Assembly (NCBI GenBank): GCA_028875335.1
Contig: JAPPEF010000331.1
Coordinates: forward strand, 1 to 64,000
Reading direction: 5' to 3'
DNA length: 64,000 bases
Source of the DNA: Gemmatimonadota bacterium
Lineage (GTDB): Bacteria; Latescibacterota; UBA2968; UBA8231
Each line of letters opens with the position of its first letter. Within the stretch, counting starts at the first letter, position 1. The notes under the pieces were generated by a model. That model searched no databases. It saw only the letters and a list, made by a program, of their open reading frames with translations, and had not been told where the DNA came from. Made by a program: the position numbers and the translations under genes. Below are positions 25,101 through 32,593 of the stretch, in pieces.

Positions 25101-26039
25101 ATGCAGAACGCGCCGGGCCGACACTACAGAGAAGGTATTTCACTGATTGACCTCTTCAAAATGTTCCCCGACGAAACCGCCGCTGAGGCTTGGTTTGAAG
25201 CTGAGCGTTGGAGCGAATCGGGGATGTATTGCCCGCGTTGCGGCGGCTGTGATCGCATCAAGCCTATTGAGTCTCGCAAGCCTATGCCCTATTGGTGCGG
25301 CGATTGCAAAAAGCGTTTCAGCGTCCGTACTGGGACGCTCATGGAGCGCAGCAAGATTCCCCTCCACAAGTGGGCTATCGCCATCTACATGGTAACGACC
25401 AGCCTCAAGAGCGTCTCCAGCATGAAACTACACCGCGACCTAGGCATCACGCAAAAGTCAGCATGGTTCATGCTCCACCGGATTCGCCAAGCCTATGAGC
25501 AAGCCACGCCCCTACTGGACGGGCCGGTCGAGATAGACGAAACCTATGTCGGCGGCAAAGAGCACAACAAGCACGCCAGCAAGAAGCAGCACGCCGGCCG
25601 CGGTCCCGTTGGCAAGGCGATTGTGGTGGGTCTCAAGGATCGCCAGACTAAGCAGGTGCGGGCGCAGGTGATTGAGAACGCCAAGCGCGAAGCTCTACAC
25701 GGTTTTGTCGGGGATCACGCCCAGCCGGAGGCCATGAAGTACACCGACGAACTACTGGCCTACGAGGGCCTTGAAAATCACGAGACCGTAAAGCACTCTA
25801 TTAGCGAGTGGGTACGGGATCAGGCCCACACCAACGGCATTGAGAGCTTTTGGGCACTACTAAAGCGGGGATACTACGGAACCTTCCACCACATCTCTCC
25901 CAAGCACCTGCACCGCTATGTCAGCGAGTTCGCTGGACGGCATAACGTCCGCGACAAGGATACTATCGACCAAATGCGGGATCTAGTGGCCGGAATGACG
26001 GGCAAGCGGCTAATGTACACACAGTTGGTTGCTGACTGA
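25101..26039 (+). CDS. IS1595-family (ISXO2-like) transposase
   Basis: 312 residues. The ATG at 25101 has AAAGGAG 8 nt upstream. An N-terminal zinc ribbon (C44, C47, C66, C69: CPRCGG ... WCGDCKKRFS) precedes the ISXO2-like catalytic domain. D146 (EIDETYVGGKE), D216 (KYTDELLAYEG) and N245 with E248 (HTNGIESFW), then K255 (LLKRGYYG), fit the DDNK-type triad of this family. The frame is full length and intact. It lies next to the left end, reads inward, and is convergent with the passenger genes. Confidence 0.95.
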   Translation: MQNAPGRHYREGISLIDLFKMFPDETAAEAWFEAERWSESGMYCPRCGGCDRIKPIESRKPMPYWCGDCKKRFSVRTGTLMERSKIPLHKWAIAIYMVTTSLKSVSSMKLHRDLGITQKSAWFMLHRIRQAYEQATPLLDGPVEIDETYVGGKEHNKHASKKQHAGRGPVGKAIVVGLKDRQTKQVRAQVIENAKREALHGFVGDHAQPEAMKYTDELLAYEGLENHETVKHSISEWVRDQAHTNGIESFWALLKRGYYGTFHHISPKHLHRYVSEFAGRHNVRDKDTIDQMRDLVAGMTGKRLMYTQLVAD

Positions 26040-26043
26040 TAGG

Positions 26044-26616
26044 CTAACCACTGTCTAAATCTGGATGCTCGATAGAAATACCCTCAAGGTCGAGAACGGC
26101 GTCCCTCAATTCTATTGCAAGGACATCCTGTATATTTTGCAGGGATAGTCCTCTATTAAAGGCGCAGTCTTCAATTTTTGCATTCATGTCATCATCAATA
26201 AAGTCACTTGGAAGCCCTAGCGCTTCTTTATTCCCCCTCTTTACAGCATCAAAGCAGAACCTCTGTATTTTATAGGGCCTACTCCCTTGAACAAGGTTTT
26301 GCACCTGTTTGGATTTCTCCGAAGCCCATTCTTTTGCATCTAACTCTATTGATACAGATTGACCAAGATCGGTTAGATTTAAAGGACTTGAAGATTGCAT
26401 CGTTGGAGAGCTTAATTTCCCCACGATTTGATTTACCTTATCCCTAATATCGTTCAAAACTGGTTTAGCATCATCCCTAAAACCTCCTACGCTATCAATC
26501 CACATCCCAACCTTTAGAATTGCACCGATAACGGCAAGAATAGCAAGTACTGTTGTTCCAACATTCCACCATTCAGGCGTGGTGGCGACGGTCGCGGTCG
26601 CAGCGGCACTCTCCAT
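26044..26616 (-). CDS. Passenger gene: small protein with one membrane helix, unknown
   Basis: 190 residues, with a GGAGAG site upstream. One hydrophobic helix near the N-terminus (VGTTVLAILAVIGAILKVGMW, about residues 19-39) is followed by a soluble, mostly helical region with a heptad-like stretch (VLNDIRDKVNQIVGKL). Base composition is clearly AT-richer than the chromosome around the transposon. It ends 4 nt from the transposase stop (convergent). No family is recognised; as part of the transposon cargo it could be a membrane-linked defence or maintenance protein, but nothing in the sequence proves this. Confidence 0.65.
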   Translation of the reverse strand: MESAAATATVATTPEWWNVGTTVLAILAVIGAILKVGMWIDSVGGFRDDAKPVLNDIRDKVNQIVGKLSSPTMQSSSPLNLTDLGQSVSIELDAKEWASEKSKQVQNLVQGSRPYKIQRFCFDAVKRGNKEALGLPSDFIDDDMNAKIEDCAFNRGLSLQNIQDVLAIELRDAVLDLEGISIEHPDLDSG

Positions 26617-26831
26617 GTTTATCTCTCCATCGAAAAAGGTACAAAGGCCCCAAAAATAAAGACTTAGACCTATTCCCTTATCAGGTCGTATTTTTTATTA
26701 GTTGCCACAATCGCAGGGCGCGGCTGGCCCTCCGACCTCCTCTTGTGGCGAAGAAGTTGGGACACTATATAACGTAAATTACAGGTGTTATCAAGTCAAA
26801 ATAGGGGCAAATCCCTATTCAGCCGAGCTAT

Positions 26832-26960
26832 TCACTTAGATGGCTTGGGCGGCATCTGCATCAGCGTCCGGGCCACAATAGAAGCCCGGCGGTGAGTTTC
26901 TGCGGGGATATTCTTGCGATTGCCTCGGGGTGGCGGGGGCTGCTTAGTTGGCTTTTTCAT
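26832..26960 (-). CDS. Passenger gene: 42-residue basic, proline-rich protein
   Basis: ATG at 26960, with AAAGGA about 9 nt upstream. The product (MKKPTKQPPPPRGNRKN...) is rich in Lys/Arg and Pro, with a possible short helix (HRRASIVARTLMQM). A TATAAT on the minus strand (27055-27060) lies about 95 nt upstream and could serve it. Its place downstream of the restriction endonuclease suggests a small control or accessory protein, but no helix-turn-helix of a C-protein is visible. It may also not be a real gene. Confidence 0.4.
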   Translation of the reverse strand: MKKPTKQPPPPRGNRKNIPAETHRRASIVARTLMQMPPKPSK

Positions 26961-27084
26961 AGGACGGTCCTTTCGTTCTCGGGGGAGAGGGGAACCGATC
27001 CTGCAAGGTAACAAAGCCCCGGTAAGGCTGTCAAACGACGATTTCCGAGCCTATATTATAAACGTTCAACATTGCCTGTAGGTT

Positions 27085-27121
27085 CCGGCCCAGCTAAGCA
27101 TCCTAGTTGGGCCGGTCTTTT
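27085..27121 (+). terminator. Strong hairpin followed by a T-run, plus-strand orientation
   Basis: A 12-bp stem (CCGGCCCAGCTA with TAGTTGGGCCGG, one G-T pair) and a short loop, then TCTTTT. It would stop rightward transcripts, e.g. read-through from the transposase into the antisense side of the endonuclease gene, thereby insulating the restriction-modification operon. It lies 10 nt beyond the endonuclease stop codon. Confidence 0.6.
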
Positions 27122-27131
27122 GCTCTGGAGT

Positions 27132-27698
27132 TTAAGCGTCGATGCCAAAGATAATCACAGGGATGTCGATGTCTGCTTTTCCCCGCGCCTCTAGGTCCCA
27201 AACAAACTGCTCGAAGTAGGACACGCCAGAAGACATCTCATCCGCGAATGACTTGACGGGCACTATCTCGATACCAGCGTCAATAATTCCTAGGTTGCTA
27301 AAGATGGTCATTTTGGCGCAGACGTTATAGACCATGAAAGCGTATTTGCCAAACTGCACTTCTACGCCGAGGCGATCCTTGAGGAAGTCGATTTCACGGA
27401 ACGCTCCCCGATTCAGTTGCTTCGGCTGATAGCCCGGTCGATAATGGCTTGTAGAGTAGTTGCACCGCACTCGCTTTTTTTGCCAACCTCTTACCGTAAA
27501 GCCAGACCAAAACGCCATGTTCAAGCTCTTGGGGCCATAGAGCACCTTCCCCGGCATGGTAATTTCCTCGCTCGTTTTGTTCTTGTGAAGCGAGGCGTCA
27601 ACCTCAGAGATGATGTCTTCTAACTCTTGCACCAACTGCGGGCGCTCACGTCGAATAACCTGCCCGTCATTGAATGCGTACTCCGCTGCAACAATCAT
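27132..27698 (-). CDS. BglII/BstYI-family type II restriction endonuclease
   Basis: 188 residues from the ATG at 27698, which overlaps the methyltransferase stop (ATGA) and has AAGGAG 5 nt upstream. The segment FREIDFLKDRLGVEVQFGKY supplies D104, E113 and Q115. The D-x8-E-x-Q spacing is that of BglII (D84, E93, Q95), where Gln replaces the usual PD-(D/E)XK lysine. The flanking SNLGIIDAGIEIVPVKS and MSSGVSYFEQF segments also fit the BglII/BstYI family. Length is somewhat shorter than BglII (about 220). Predicted targets are GATC-centred sites such as AGATCT or RGATCY; the exact site is not determined from sequence. Confidence 0.88.
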   Translation of the reverse strand: MIVAAEYAFNDGQVIRRERPQLVQELEDIISEVDASLHKNKTSEEITMPGKVLYGPKSLNMAFWSGFTVRGWQKKRVRCNYSTSHYRPGYQPKQLNRGAFREIDFLKDRLGVEVQFGKYAFMVYNVCAKMTIFSNLGIIDAGIEIVPVKSFADEMSSGVSYFEQFVWDLEARGKADIDIPVIIFGIDA

Positions 27699-28618
27699 GG
27701 TGTCTCCTTCATCCACTCAAGCGGCATTTGCGCCACCTTCTCGCTTCCTGTGGGCTTGTGAATAGGTTTTCCTAAAGGGCGAATCGGTAGCGTCCCATTC
27801 CGAAACCGATCTATCCGATCTTTAGCGATGGCGATGTATTTGGCATCCTTCTCGGCGGCAATCGCCTTGCGGTTGTGTTTCAAGGCCGCGATGACAGTAG
27901 AGCCAACACCGCAGTAAGGGTCCAAGACGACCCCACCCTGATTAGTGAGGGCAAGAACGCATCGCTCGACTAATTCGATGGGGAACTGGCACGGATGGGG
28001 CGTCTTCTCAGGATGATTGGCCTTCACGTTGGGAATATCCCAAATGCCTTCTTCCCAATCCTGCTGGACTATATCCCATACGTCAGAGGGGTTTTTCCCT
28101 AGTGGGTTGCCCGATAGCTGGCCGCGCTTAGGCCCTTTGAAATGACGCTTGCCCGGATACTTCGCAGGTATCCGAACAGGGTCAAGATTGAATATGTATT
28201 CCTCGCCTTTGGTAAACCATAGGATCACTTCATAGCGACCAGAGAATCGCTTAGAGGCGTGTAGGCCGTGATTAAAACGCCAGATGATCCTATTTCTCAG
28301 ATAGCAGCCTTGCCGCTTGAATATCTCGTAGAAGTAGATGTCGAGGGGGAAAACCTCACCTTTATGGACGTAGTTCCCAATCTGCCAACAGACACTTCCA
28401 GTAGGGGCGAGCACCCCTAGCAATGCCTCTATGACGGATTCCTGCGCGGATAGGTATTCATCCAGAGGAACGGACTGCTCATACTGTTTACCGACGTTAT
28501 AGGGTGGTGAGGTGATAACGAGATCTACTGAGGCGGGAGGGATGTCTGCAAGTAGGTCTGTGCAATCCCCTTCAAAGAGTAGGCTGTCATTGACCGGCGG
28601 TTCGTTTGGTCTTTTCAT
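27695..28618 (-). CDS. Beta-class DNA methyltransferase, probably N4-cytosine, of the BglII-like system
   Basis: 307 residues. Motif order is catalytic SPPY (37-40, VITSPPYNVGKQYE) before the SAM-binding loop DPYCGVGST (233-241), i.e. the beta class; SPPY rather than D/NPPY favours m4C, as reported for M.BglII. Other features include the FDV-like GDCTDLL start and the target-recognition region at about 110-200. It would protect the host from the endonuclease encoded next, with which it overlaps by 4 nt. The ATG has no Shine-Dalgarno and lies 7 nt after a -10 box, so the mRNA is probably leaderless. Confidence 0.9.
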   Translation of the reverse strand: MKRPNEPPVNDSLLFEGDCTDLLADIPPASVDLVITSPPYNVGKQYEQSVPLDEYLSAQESVIEALLGVLAPTGSVCWQIGNYVHKGEVFPLDIYFYEIFKRQGCYLRNRIIWRFNHGLHASKRFSGRYEVILWFTKGEEYIFNLDPVRIPAKYPGKRHFKGPKRGQLSGNPLGKNPSDVWDIVQQDWEEGIWDIPNVKANHPEKTPHPCQFPIELVERCVLALTNQGGVVLDPYCGVGSTVIAALKHNRKAIAAEKDAKYIAIAKDRIDRFRNGTLPIRPLGKPIHKPTGSEKVAQMPLEWMKETP

Positions 28619-28625
28619 AGACCGG

Positions 28626-28655
28626 AATATACAACGACCCTGCTTATGAAGTCAA
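28626..28655 (-). promoter_or_regulatory. Methyltransferase/endonuclease promoter with its -35 in the right terminal repeat
   Basis: On the minus strand: -35 TTGACT (28655-28650), 18-nt spacer, -10 TATATT (28631-28626). The start would fall on or within 2 nt of the methyltransferase ATG (28618), with no room for a ribosome site. Confidence 0.6.
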
Positions 28656-28668
28656 GTATATAATTCCC
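28647..28668 (-). repeat. Right terminal inverted repeat
   Basis: 22 bp, the perfect inverse complement of 25034-25055; similarity continues imperfectly for about five more bases. Confidence 0.93.
28659..28664 (+). promoter_or_regulatory. Outward-facing TATAAT at the transposon's right edge
   Basis: A consensus -10 hexamer ending 5 nt before the ATG (28670) of the Gfo/Idh/MocA gene. No -35 is seen at 16-18 nt. If active it would give a leaderless message for the gene that lost its own 5' region through the insertion. Confidence 0.3.
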
Positions 28669-28676
28669 TATGCAAA
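28669..28676 (+). repeat. Target-site duplication, right copy (TATGCAAA)
   Basis: Identical to 25026-25033. The ATG inside it is the start codon of the following gene. Confidence 0.9.
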
Positions 28677-29716
28677 CCCCTATTCGCCTCGGACTAATCG
28701 GCTGCGGTGGCATCGTCCAGTTGCAGCACCTGCCGACGTTGTGTGAGCTCGATACGGTACGCATTGCCGCGCTGGCTGATCCAGACGATGACAATCTAGC
28801 CAAAGTCGGTGCGACGACCGGCGTCCCGCCCGCCCAGCGCTACGCCGACTACCGCGACATGCTGGAGCGAGCCACCCTCGATGCCGTCCTCATTGCCACG
28901 CCACACCACCTCCACGCCGAGCAAGTCGTTGCTGCGGCGGAGGCTGGCTGTACCGTCATCAGCGAAAAGCCGATGGCTACCTCGCTGGAGGAAGCCGCGG
29001 CCGTGCTAGACGCTGTGGCGCGCCACGACGTCATTTATACAGTCGTTCACAACGCCGTCTTTACCCCCGGTACCCTCCACGCCCTCGCGCTCTTGCACGG
29101 GGACGAGTTGCCCGAACCGCAAGTCGGTCGCGCCAAATCGCTCTTCCCCATGACCGAGGCCCATCACCGCGCCAGCCCGGCTAGGATCTGGCGGGCTTCC
29201 AAAGCGGCGGGCGGCGGCTGCATCGGCGATACGGGGTACCACGAGATCTATTCGCTCGAAACCTTGATGTGCTCGCCGGTGCGCTACGTCGAGGCACGAG
29301 TGCAGACGCGCTTTTTCGACATTGACGTCGACGATGCGGCGCTCTTGCTCCTCGAACATGAAAACGGAGCCATCTCCACGGTCTCGACATCGTGGGGCAT
29401 GGTCGGTGGAGGGGCTGGCGAGCTAGGTAATCTTTGCGAAGTGCACACTCGCGGCGACTGCCTGCGCGTCGTCGGTCGCGGCCGGGCGCTGCATCGCTTC
29501 TCGCGGGAGACGGGCGCTTGGTCTGAGATTCCGCTCGACGTCACGGAGCGCAATGTCACCGGCCACGCCGACTATTTCACTGCTACATTTGCCGCCTTAG
29601 CCTCGGGAGATCCTCCGCCGATTGCCGGCGCGCGGGCCTATCACAACCTCAGCATTATCGAGGCGGCGCGTCGTGCCACTCAAGCGCGCCGCGCCATCGA
29701 CCTGACGGAGCTTTGA
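28670..29716 (+). CDS. Gfo/Idh/MocA-family NAD(P)-dependent oxidoreductase
   Basis: 348 residues. The N-terminal Rossmann fold has the loop LIGCGGIVQ (G11-G14) and the acid ALADPDD. The EKP motif is at 99-101 (ISEKPMATS), and the alpha/beta C-terminal domain has the GGGCIGDTGYHEI substrate-site segment. It probably oxidises or epimerises a sugar or inositol. The start codon is inside the transposon's target duplication and now directly follows the element's end, so the native ribosome site and upstream gene link are lost. The first codons match family N-termini, so the ATG is credible. The amidohydrolase starts 1 nt after its stop. Confidence 0.9.
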   Translation: MQTPIRLGLIGCGGIVQLQHLPTLCELDTVRIAALADPDDDNLAKVGATTGVPPAQRYADYRDMLERATLDAVLIATPHHLHAEQVVAAAEAGCTVISEKPMATSLEEAAAVLDAVARHDVIYTVVHNAVFTPGTLHALALLHGDELPEPQVGRAKSLFPMTEAHHRASPARIWRASKAAGGGCIGDTGYHEIYSLETLMCSPVRYVEARVQTRFFDIDVDDAALLLLEHENGAISTVSTSWGMVGGGAGELGNLCEVHTRGDCLRVVGRGRALHRFSRETGAWSEIPLDVTERNVTGHADYFTATFAALASGDPPPIAGARAYHNLSIIEAARRATQARRAIDLTEL

Positions 29717-30556
29717 ATGCGTCCCTATATCGACTGCCACAACCACATCGGCCGCACCATCGACCGCGTGCCGCCGGTCGGCCAAAACACCGCTATGTGC
29801 CTCACGCGCTTCGCCGAGACCCACATCCACGCCGCGATCTCCATGCCCACGGCCGTCGGCAGTCCGATTGCCCGCGGCGTCGTGGATATTCGCCATCAGA
29901 ACGAGGTCATCGCCCGTGCCTGCCGTGATTTTCCCGGCGTCTTTCCCGTTGGCTTGGCCTTGATTGAGGAGCGCTTTGGCAAGCTGGGCATTGAAGAAGC
30001 CGAAAAGGCCATGAGCGAGTTGGGGTTGGTCGGCATCGTCGGCCATCCGCCCATCGCCGAGTGGTGCATTCCCTTCGTCGAGGCCGCGGCCGCCCGCGAG
30101 GGCTTGGTCAACCTGCATATGCACAACCCACTAATGGACCGCATCGCCGCAATGTTCCCTCACTGCACGTTCATCGCCCACGCCAGCACTTGGGCCGCCG
30201 AGCATCTGGCCAAGTACGACAATGTGTTTTTCGAGGTCGTTCAGTATCCAGACGGGCCAGGCTCTGAGTGGGATTTCGCGTGGCTGGCCGACAAGGTGGG
30301 CCGCGAGCGGCTGATTTTTGGTGCCGACTTGCCCTATTACGACTATAGGATATTGCAGCAGGTCATTGAGGAAGCCCCGGTTGACGACGACCTCAAAGAC
30401 TGCATCGCCTACAAAAACCTCGCCGCGCTAATCGCGCGCTTCAACCCAGAGTGGTCTCTACCGGCGCATCCCCCGAAGGCCGTGCGCGTTTACGATCCAG
30501 CGGAACTATGGGCCGTCAATCCCGCCAATCCCGCCCGTCTGACGGTTTTTGCCTGA
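29717..30556 (+). CDS. Amidohydrolase_2-type metal-dependent hydrolase
   Basis: 279 residues. It begins with the metal motif DCHNH (H8, H10), has further His at NLHMHNP and FIAHAST, and a late Asp in IFGADLPYYD, together a TIM-barrel amidohydrolase site. Family members hydrolyse lactones or decarboxylate aromatic acids. It directly abuts the Gfo/Idh/MocA gene (TGA then ATG), so it likely works on the product of that enzyme, for example opening a sugar lactone. That pairing is inference. Confidence 0.85.
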   Translation: MRPYIDCHNHIGRTIDRVPPVGQNTAMCLTRFAETHIHAAISMPTAVGSPIARGVVDIRHQNEVIARACRDFPGVFPVGLALIEERFGKLGIEEAEKAMSELGLVGIVGHPPIAEWCIPFVEAAAAREGLVNLHMHNPLMDRIAAMFPHCTFIAHASTWAAEHLAKYDNVFFEVVQYPDGPGSEWDFAWLADKVGRERLIFGADLPYYDYRILQQVIEEAPVDDDLKDCIAYKNLAALIARFNPEWSLPAHPPKAVRVYDPAELWAVNPANPARLTVFA

Positions 30557-30637
30557 GAGGAATCCCAGAATCTCTAGGGCGGTATTCTACGACGGTGACC
30601 TGCGCCTAGGCGGAGGTATTATCCAGTAGGGCGAAAA

Positions 30638-32572
30638 ATGAAAATGGCGAGATCGTATCCTCTGTTGCTCCTGCTCGGTCTCTGCCCGCCCGACGTACAG
30701 GGGCTGACCATTTACCGAATTGGTGGGGACGATCAACCGCCGCCTGCGCTGGAGGTGCCTTATGAATTCAGGCACGTGCCTTGGAGTGCAGTTGTCGCGA
30801 CCGCAGGCGATCAGACCCAATCCCTGCAATTGCGGGCGGAATACATCGAGCCTAAACAACTGGATGGCTCTGTCAATCTCCTCCCGTCCATTGTCGAAAA
30901 CGGCGGCTTGATCCTCATCACCAACCGCTATGATAGCTTGGTTGCGCCCGGCGAGAGCGAGTTGGTCGCTTGGGATGGCGACATTGAGACTGCTTACCAA
31001 GGGGATGAGTCGGTTACATGGGGGGGGATCTTCAACCGCCGGGAAAATAGGTCGTACAGGCCCTTCAAGTACTGGGTTTTCGATCTCGGGGGACGCTTCA
31101 CTATTCAGAAGATCCGTTTCTATCCGAGGGACCGCTTTCGCTTTGAGCGCTTTGCGGAAAGTTTCATCGTCGGCGTCAGCGACGGCGACCCCGTCAAGGA
31201 CGGAACTCGGAATCTCAGGGTTACCGAAGAATCGGACTTCGACCAGATTCACAATATCCGCGAGAACACAAACGCCGTGGTCGAACTGGAATTTCCCCAA
31301 CAACCGGTGCGCCAGATCTTGTTTGCAGTGGGCCGCAATATCCGCAGTATCTGGGAGATCGCCGAAATCGAAATGTACGGGACTGGTTTCAGCGCCTTTG
31401 CCCGCTACGAATCCACTATCATCGATCTGGGCCAGCCCTTCATCTTGGGTCCCTTGATCTGGGCCGGAGACCAGCCTCTGGGAGCGAGTATCGAAGTGCG
31501 GACCCGGCTGGGTGACGACCCCGATCCCAACTTGTATTGGCGCACCACGTTTCGCGGCGACGAGAAGACTCTTTTCGATCGCCAGGGCAAGCTCCTGACG
31601 CGGGAGACGTACGCGGCTCTGCAATTGGGGGAACGCGCAGGCACGACCCACGATACCCGCAATTGGAGCGATTGGAGTGCCCCCATCGCCTTGGCTGCTG
31701 GAATTGGGAACCCGATCGGGGACCGGCCGCGGCGCTTTGCTCAGGTGCGGGCCGATTTTCACTCGCGGCCCGAGGCCGGTGGTCGCCTAAACTACCTACA
31801 ATTCGCCGCTTCCCAGCCTTGGGCGGCGCGCATTATTGCGGAGATTGAGCCGACACAGGTCCGTCCCGGTCAAACCACGTCTTTCACCTACAAGCTGCTG
31901 CCTCGTTTTGATGGTGATGAAGCGGGATTCGACCAAGTGGAAATCGACACGCCTGGGCGCGCTGTGAGCGTCGATGCTGTGCGCATTGACGGGCGCGATG
32001 AGGGCTTTGCCGTGGCTAGGCTGGATCAGTCGGGCTTTGCCGTGCAGATTCCCCACATCGATGTGCGGCGATCCCTAGATATCATCGAGATCGACTTTAA
32101 GGCTCAGGTGTTCCAGTACGGCACCGTTTTTTCGGGGCGGGTTTCCGACAGTACCCAGCTCCAAGAGGTGGCCCAGGCAGTGGTCGCAGGGGACGCGGAT
32201 GTGCAAAATGATAGCGCGACGTTGCAGGTGGCGCTAGCGGATGTCGGCATTGAGTCCATCGGTCGGGTGGAATTGGGCGCGTCGATTTGCACGCCCAACA
32301 GCGACGGAGTCAACGACGGGGTGCGCCTCGAATACGACTTGCTCAATCTGGCCGGCGCGGCGCTGGTGTATATTGACGTGTGCGATCTGAGCGGCCGAAA
32401 ATTGTGGGCCATTGACCGGACTGCTCACTCGAGCGGTCGCTTTGCGGTGGTTTGGGACGGCCGCGACGACAGCGGCTTGCTGTTGCCGCCGGGGGTTTAC
32501 CTGTTGCGCTTAGAGGTGGAGACAGATAAGGGAAGGGACCGCGTCAGTCGGATCGTTTCGTTGGTTTACTAG
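30638..32572 (+). CDS. Secreted F5/8C-like protein with FlgD-Ig C-terminal domain
   Basis: 644 residues with a signal peptide (YPLLLLLGLCPPDVQG). Residues ~90-250 look like a discoidin/F5-8C-type carbohydrate-binding sandwich (FDLGGRFTIQKIRFYPRD ... EIAEIEMYGTG). A central beta-rich part repeats a similar theme, and residues ~545-640 form a FlgD-type Ig domain (PNSDGVNDGVRLEYDL, WDGRDDSGLLLPPGVYLLRLE). Such tails are typical of secreted proteins in Gemmatimonadetes/Latescibacteria-like genomes and may serve sorting or attachment. The next gene, 21 nt downstream, encodes a longer paralogue, so both are likely co-transcribed. Confidence 0.82.
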   Translation: MKMARSYPLLLLLGLCPPDVQGLTIYRIGGDDQPPPALEVPYEFRHVPWSAVVATAGDQTQSLQLRAEYIEPKQLDGSVNLLPSIVENGGLILITNRYDSLVAPGESELVAWDGDIETAYQGDESVTWGGIFNRRENRSYRPFKYWVFDLGGRFTIQKIRFYPRDRFRFERFAESFIVGVSDGDPVKDGTRNLRVTEESDFDQIHNIRENTNAVVELEFPQQPVRQILFAVGRNIRSIWEIAEIEMYGTGFSAFARYESTIIDLGQPFILGPLIWAGDQPLGASIEVRTRLGDDPDPNLYWRTTFRGDEKTLFDRQGKLLTRETYAALQLGERAGTTHDTRNWSDWSAPIALAAGIGNPIGDRPRRFAQVRADFHSRPEAGGRLNYLQFAASQPWAARIIAEIEPTQVRPGQTTSFTYKLLPRFDGDEAGFDQVEIDTPGRAVSVDAVRIDGRDEGFAVARLDQSGFAVQIPHIDVRRSLDIIEIDFKAQVFQYGTVFSGRVSDSTQLQEVAQAVVAGDADVQNDSATLQVALADVGIESIGRVELGASICTPNSDGVNDGVRLEYDLLNLAGAALVYIDVCDLSGRKLWAIDRTAHSSGRFAVVWDGRDDSGLLLPPGVYLLRLEVETDKGRDRVSRIVSLVY

Positions 32573-32593
32573 CATTTTGCAAAAGGCATCCAC

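Larger units (their letters stand above)
25034..28668. mobile_element. IS1595-family transposon carrying a restriction-modification system
   Basis: A complete 3635-bp element with 22-bp perfect terminal inverted repeats starting GGG and an 8-bp target duplication. It carries an ISXO2-like transposase on the plus strand and, on the minus strand, a methyltransferase, a BglII-like endonuclease, a 42-residue basic protein and a one-helix membrane protein. IS1595 members with passenger genes are known. Parts of the passenger region are visibly AT-richer than the chromosome around it (especially 26044-27060), which suggests recent arrival. Ends and target duplication are intact, so the insertion is young and possibly still mobile. 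Confidence 0.93.

Noticed and set aside
30587..31762. 391-codon minus-strand frame opposite the first FlgD-Ig protein
   Set aside because: No domain and no ribosome site; the plus strand has signal peptide and FlgD-Ig tail.
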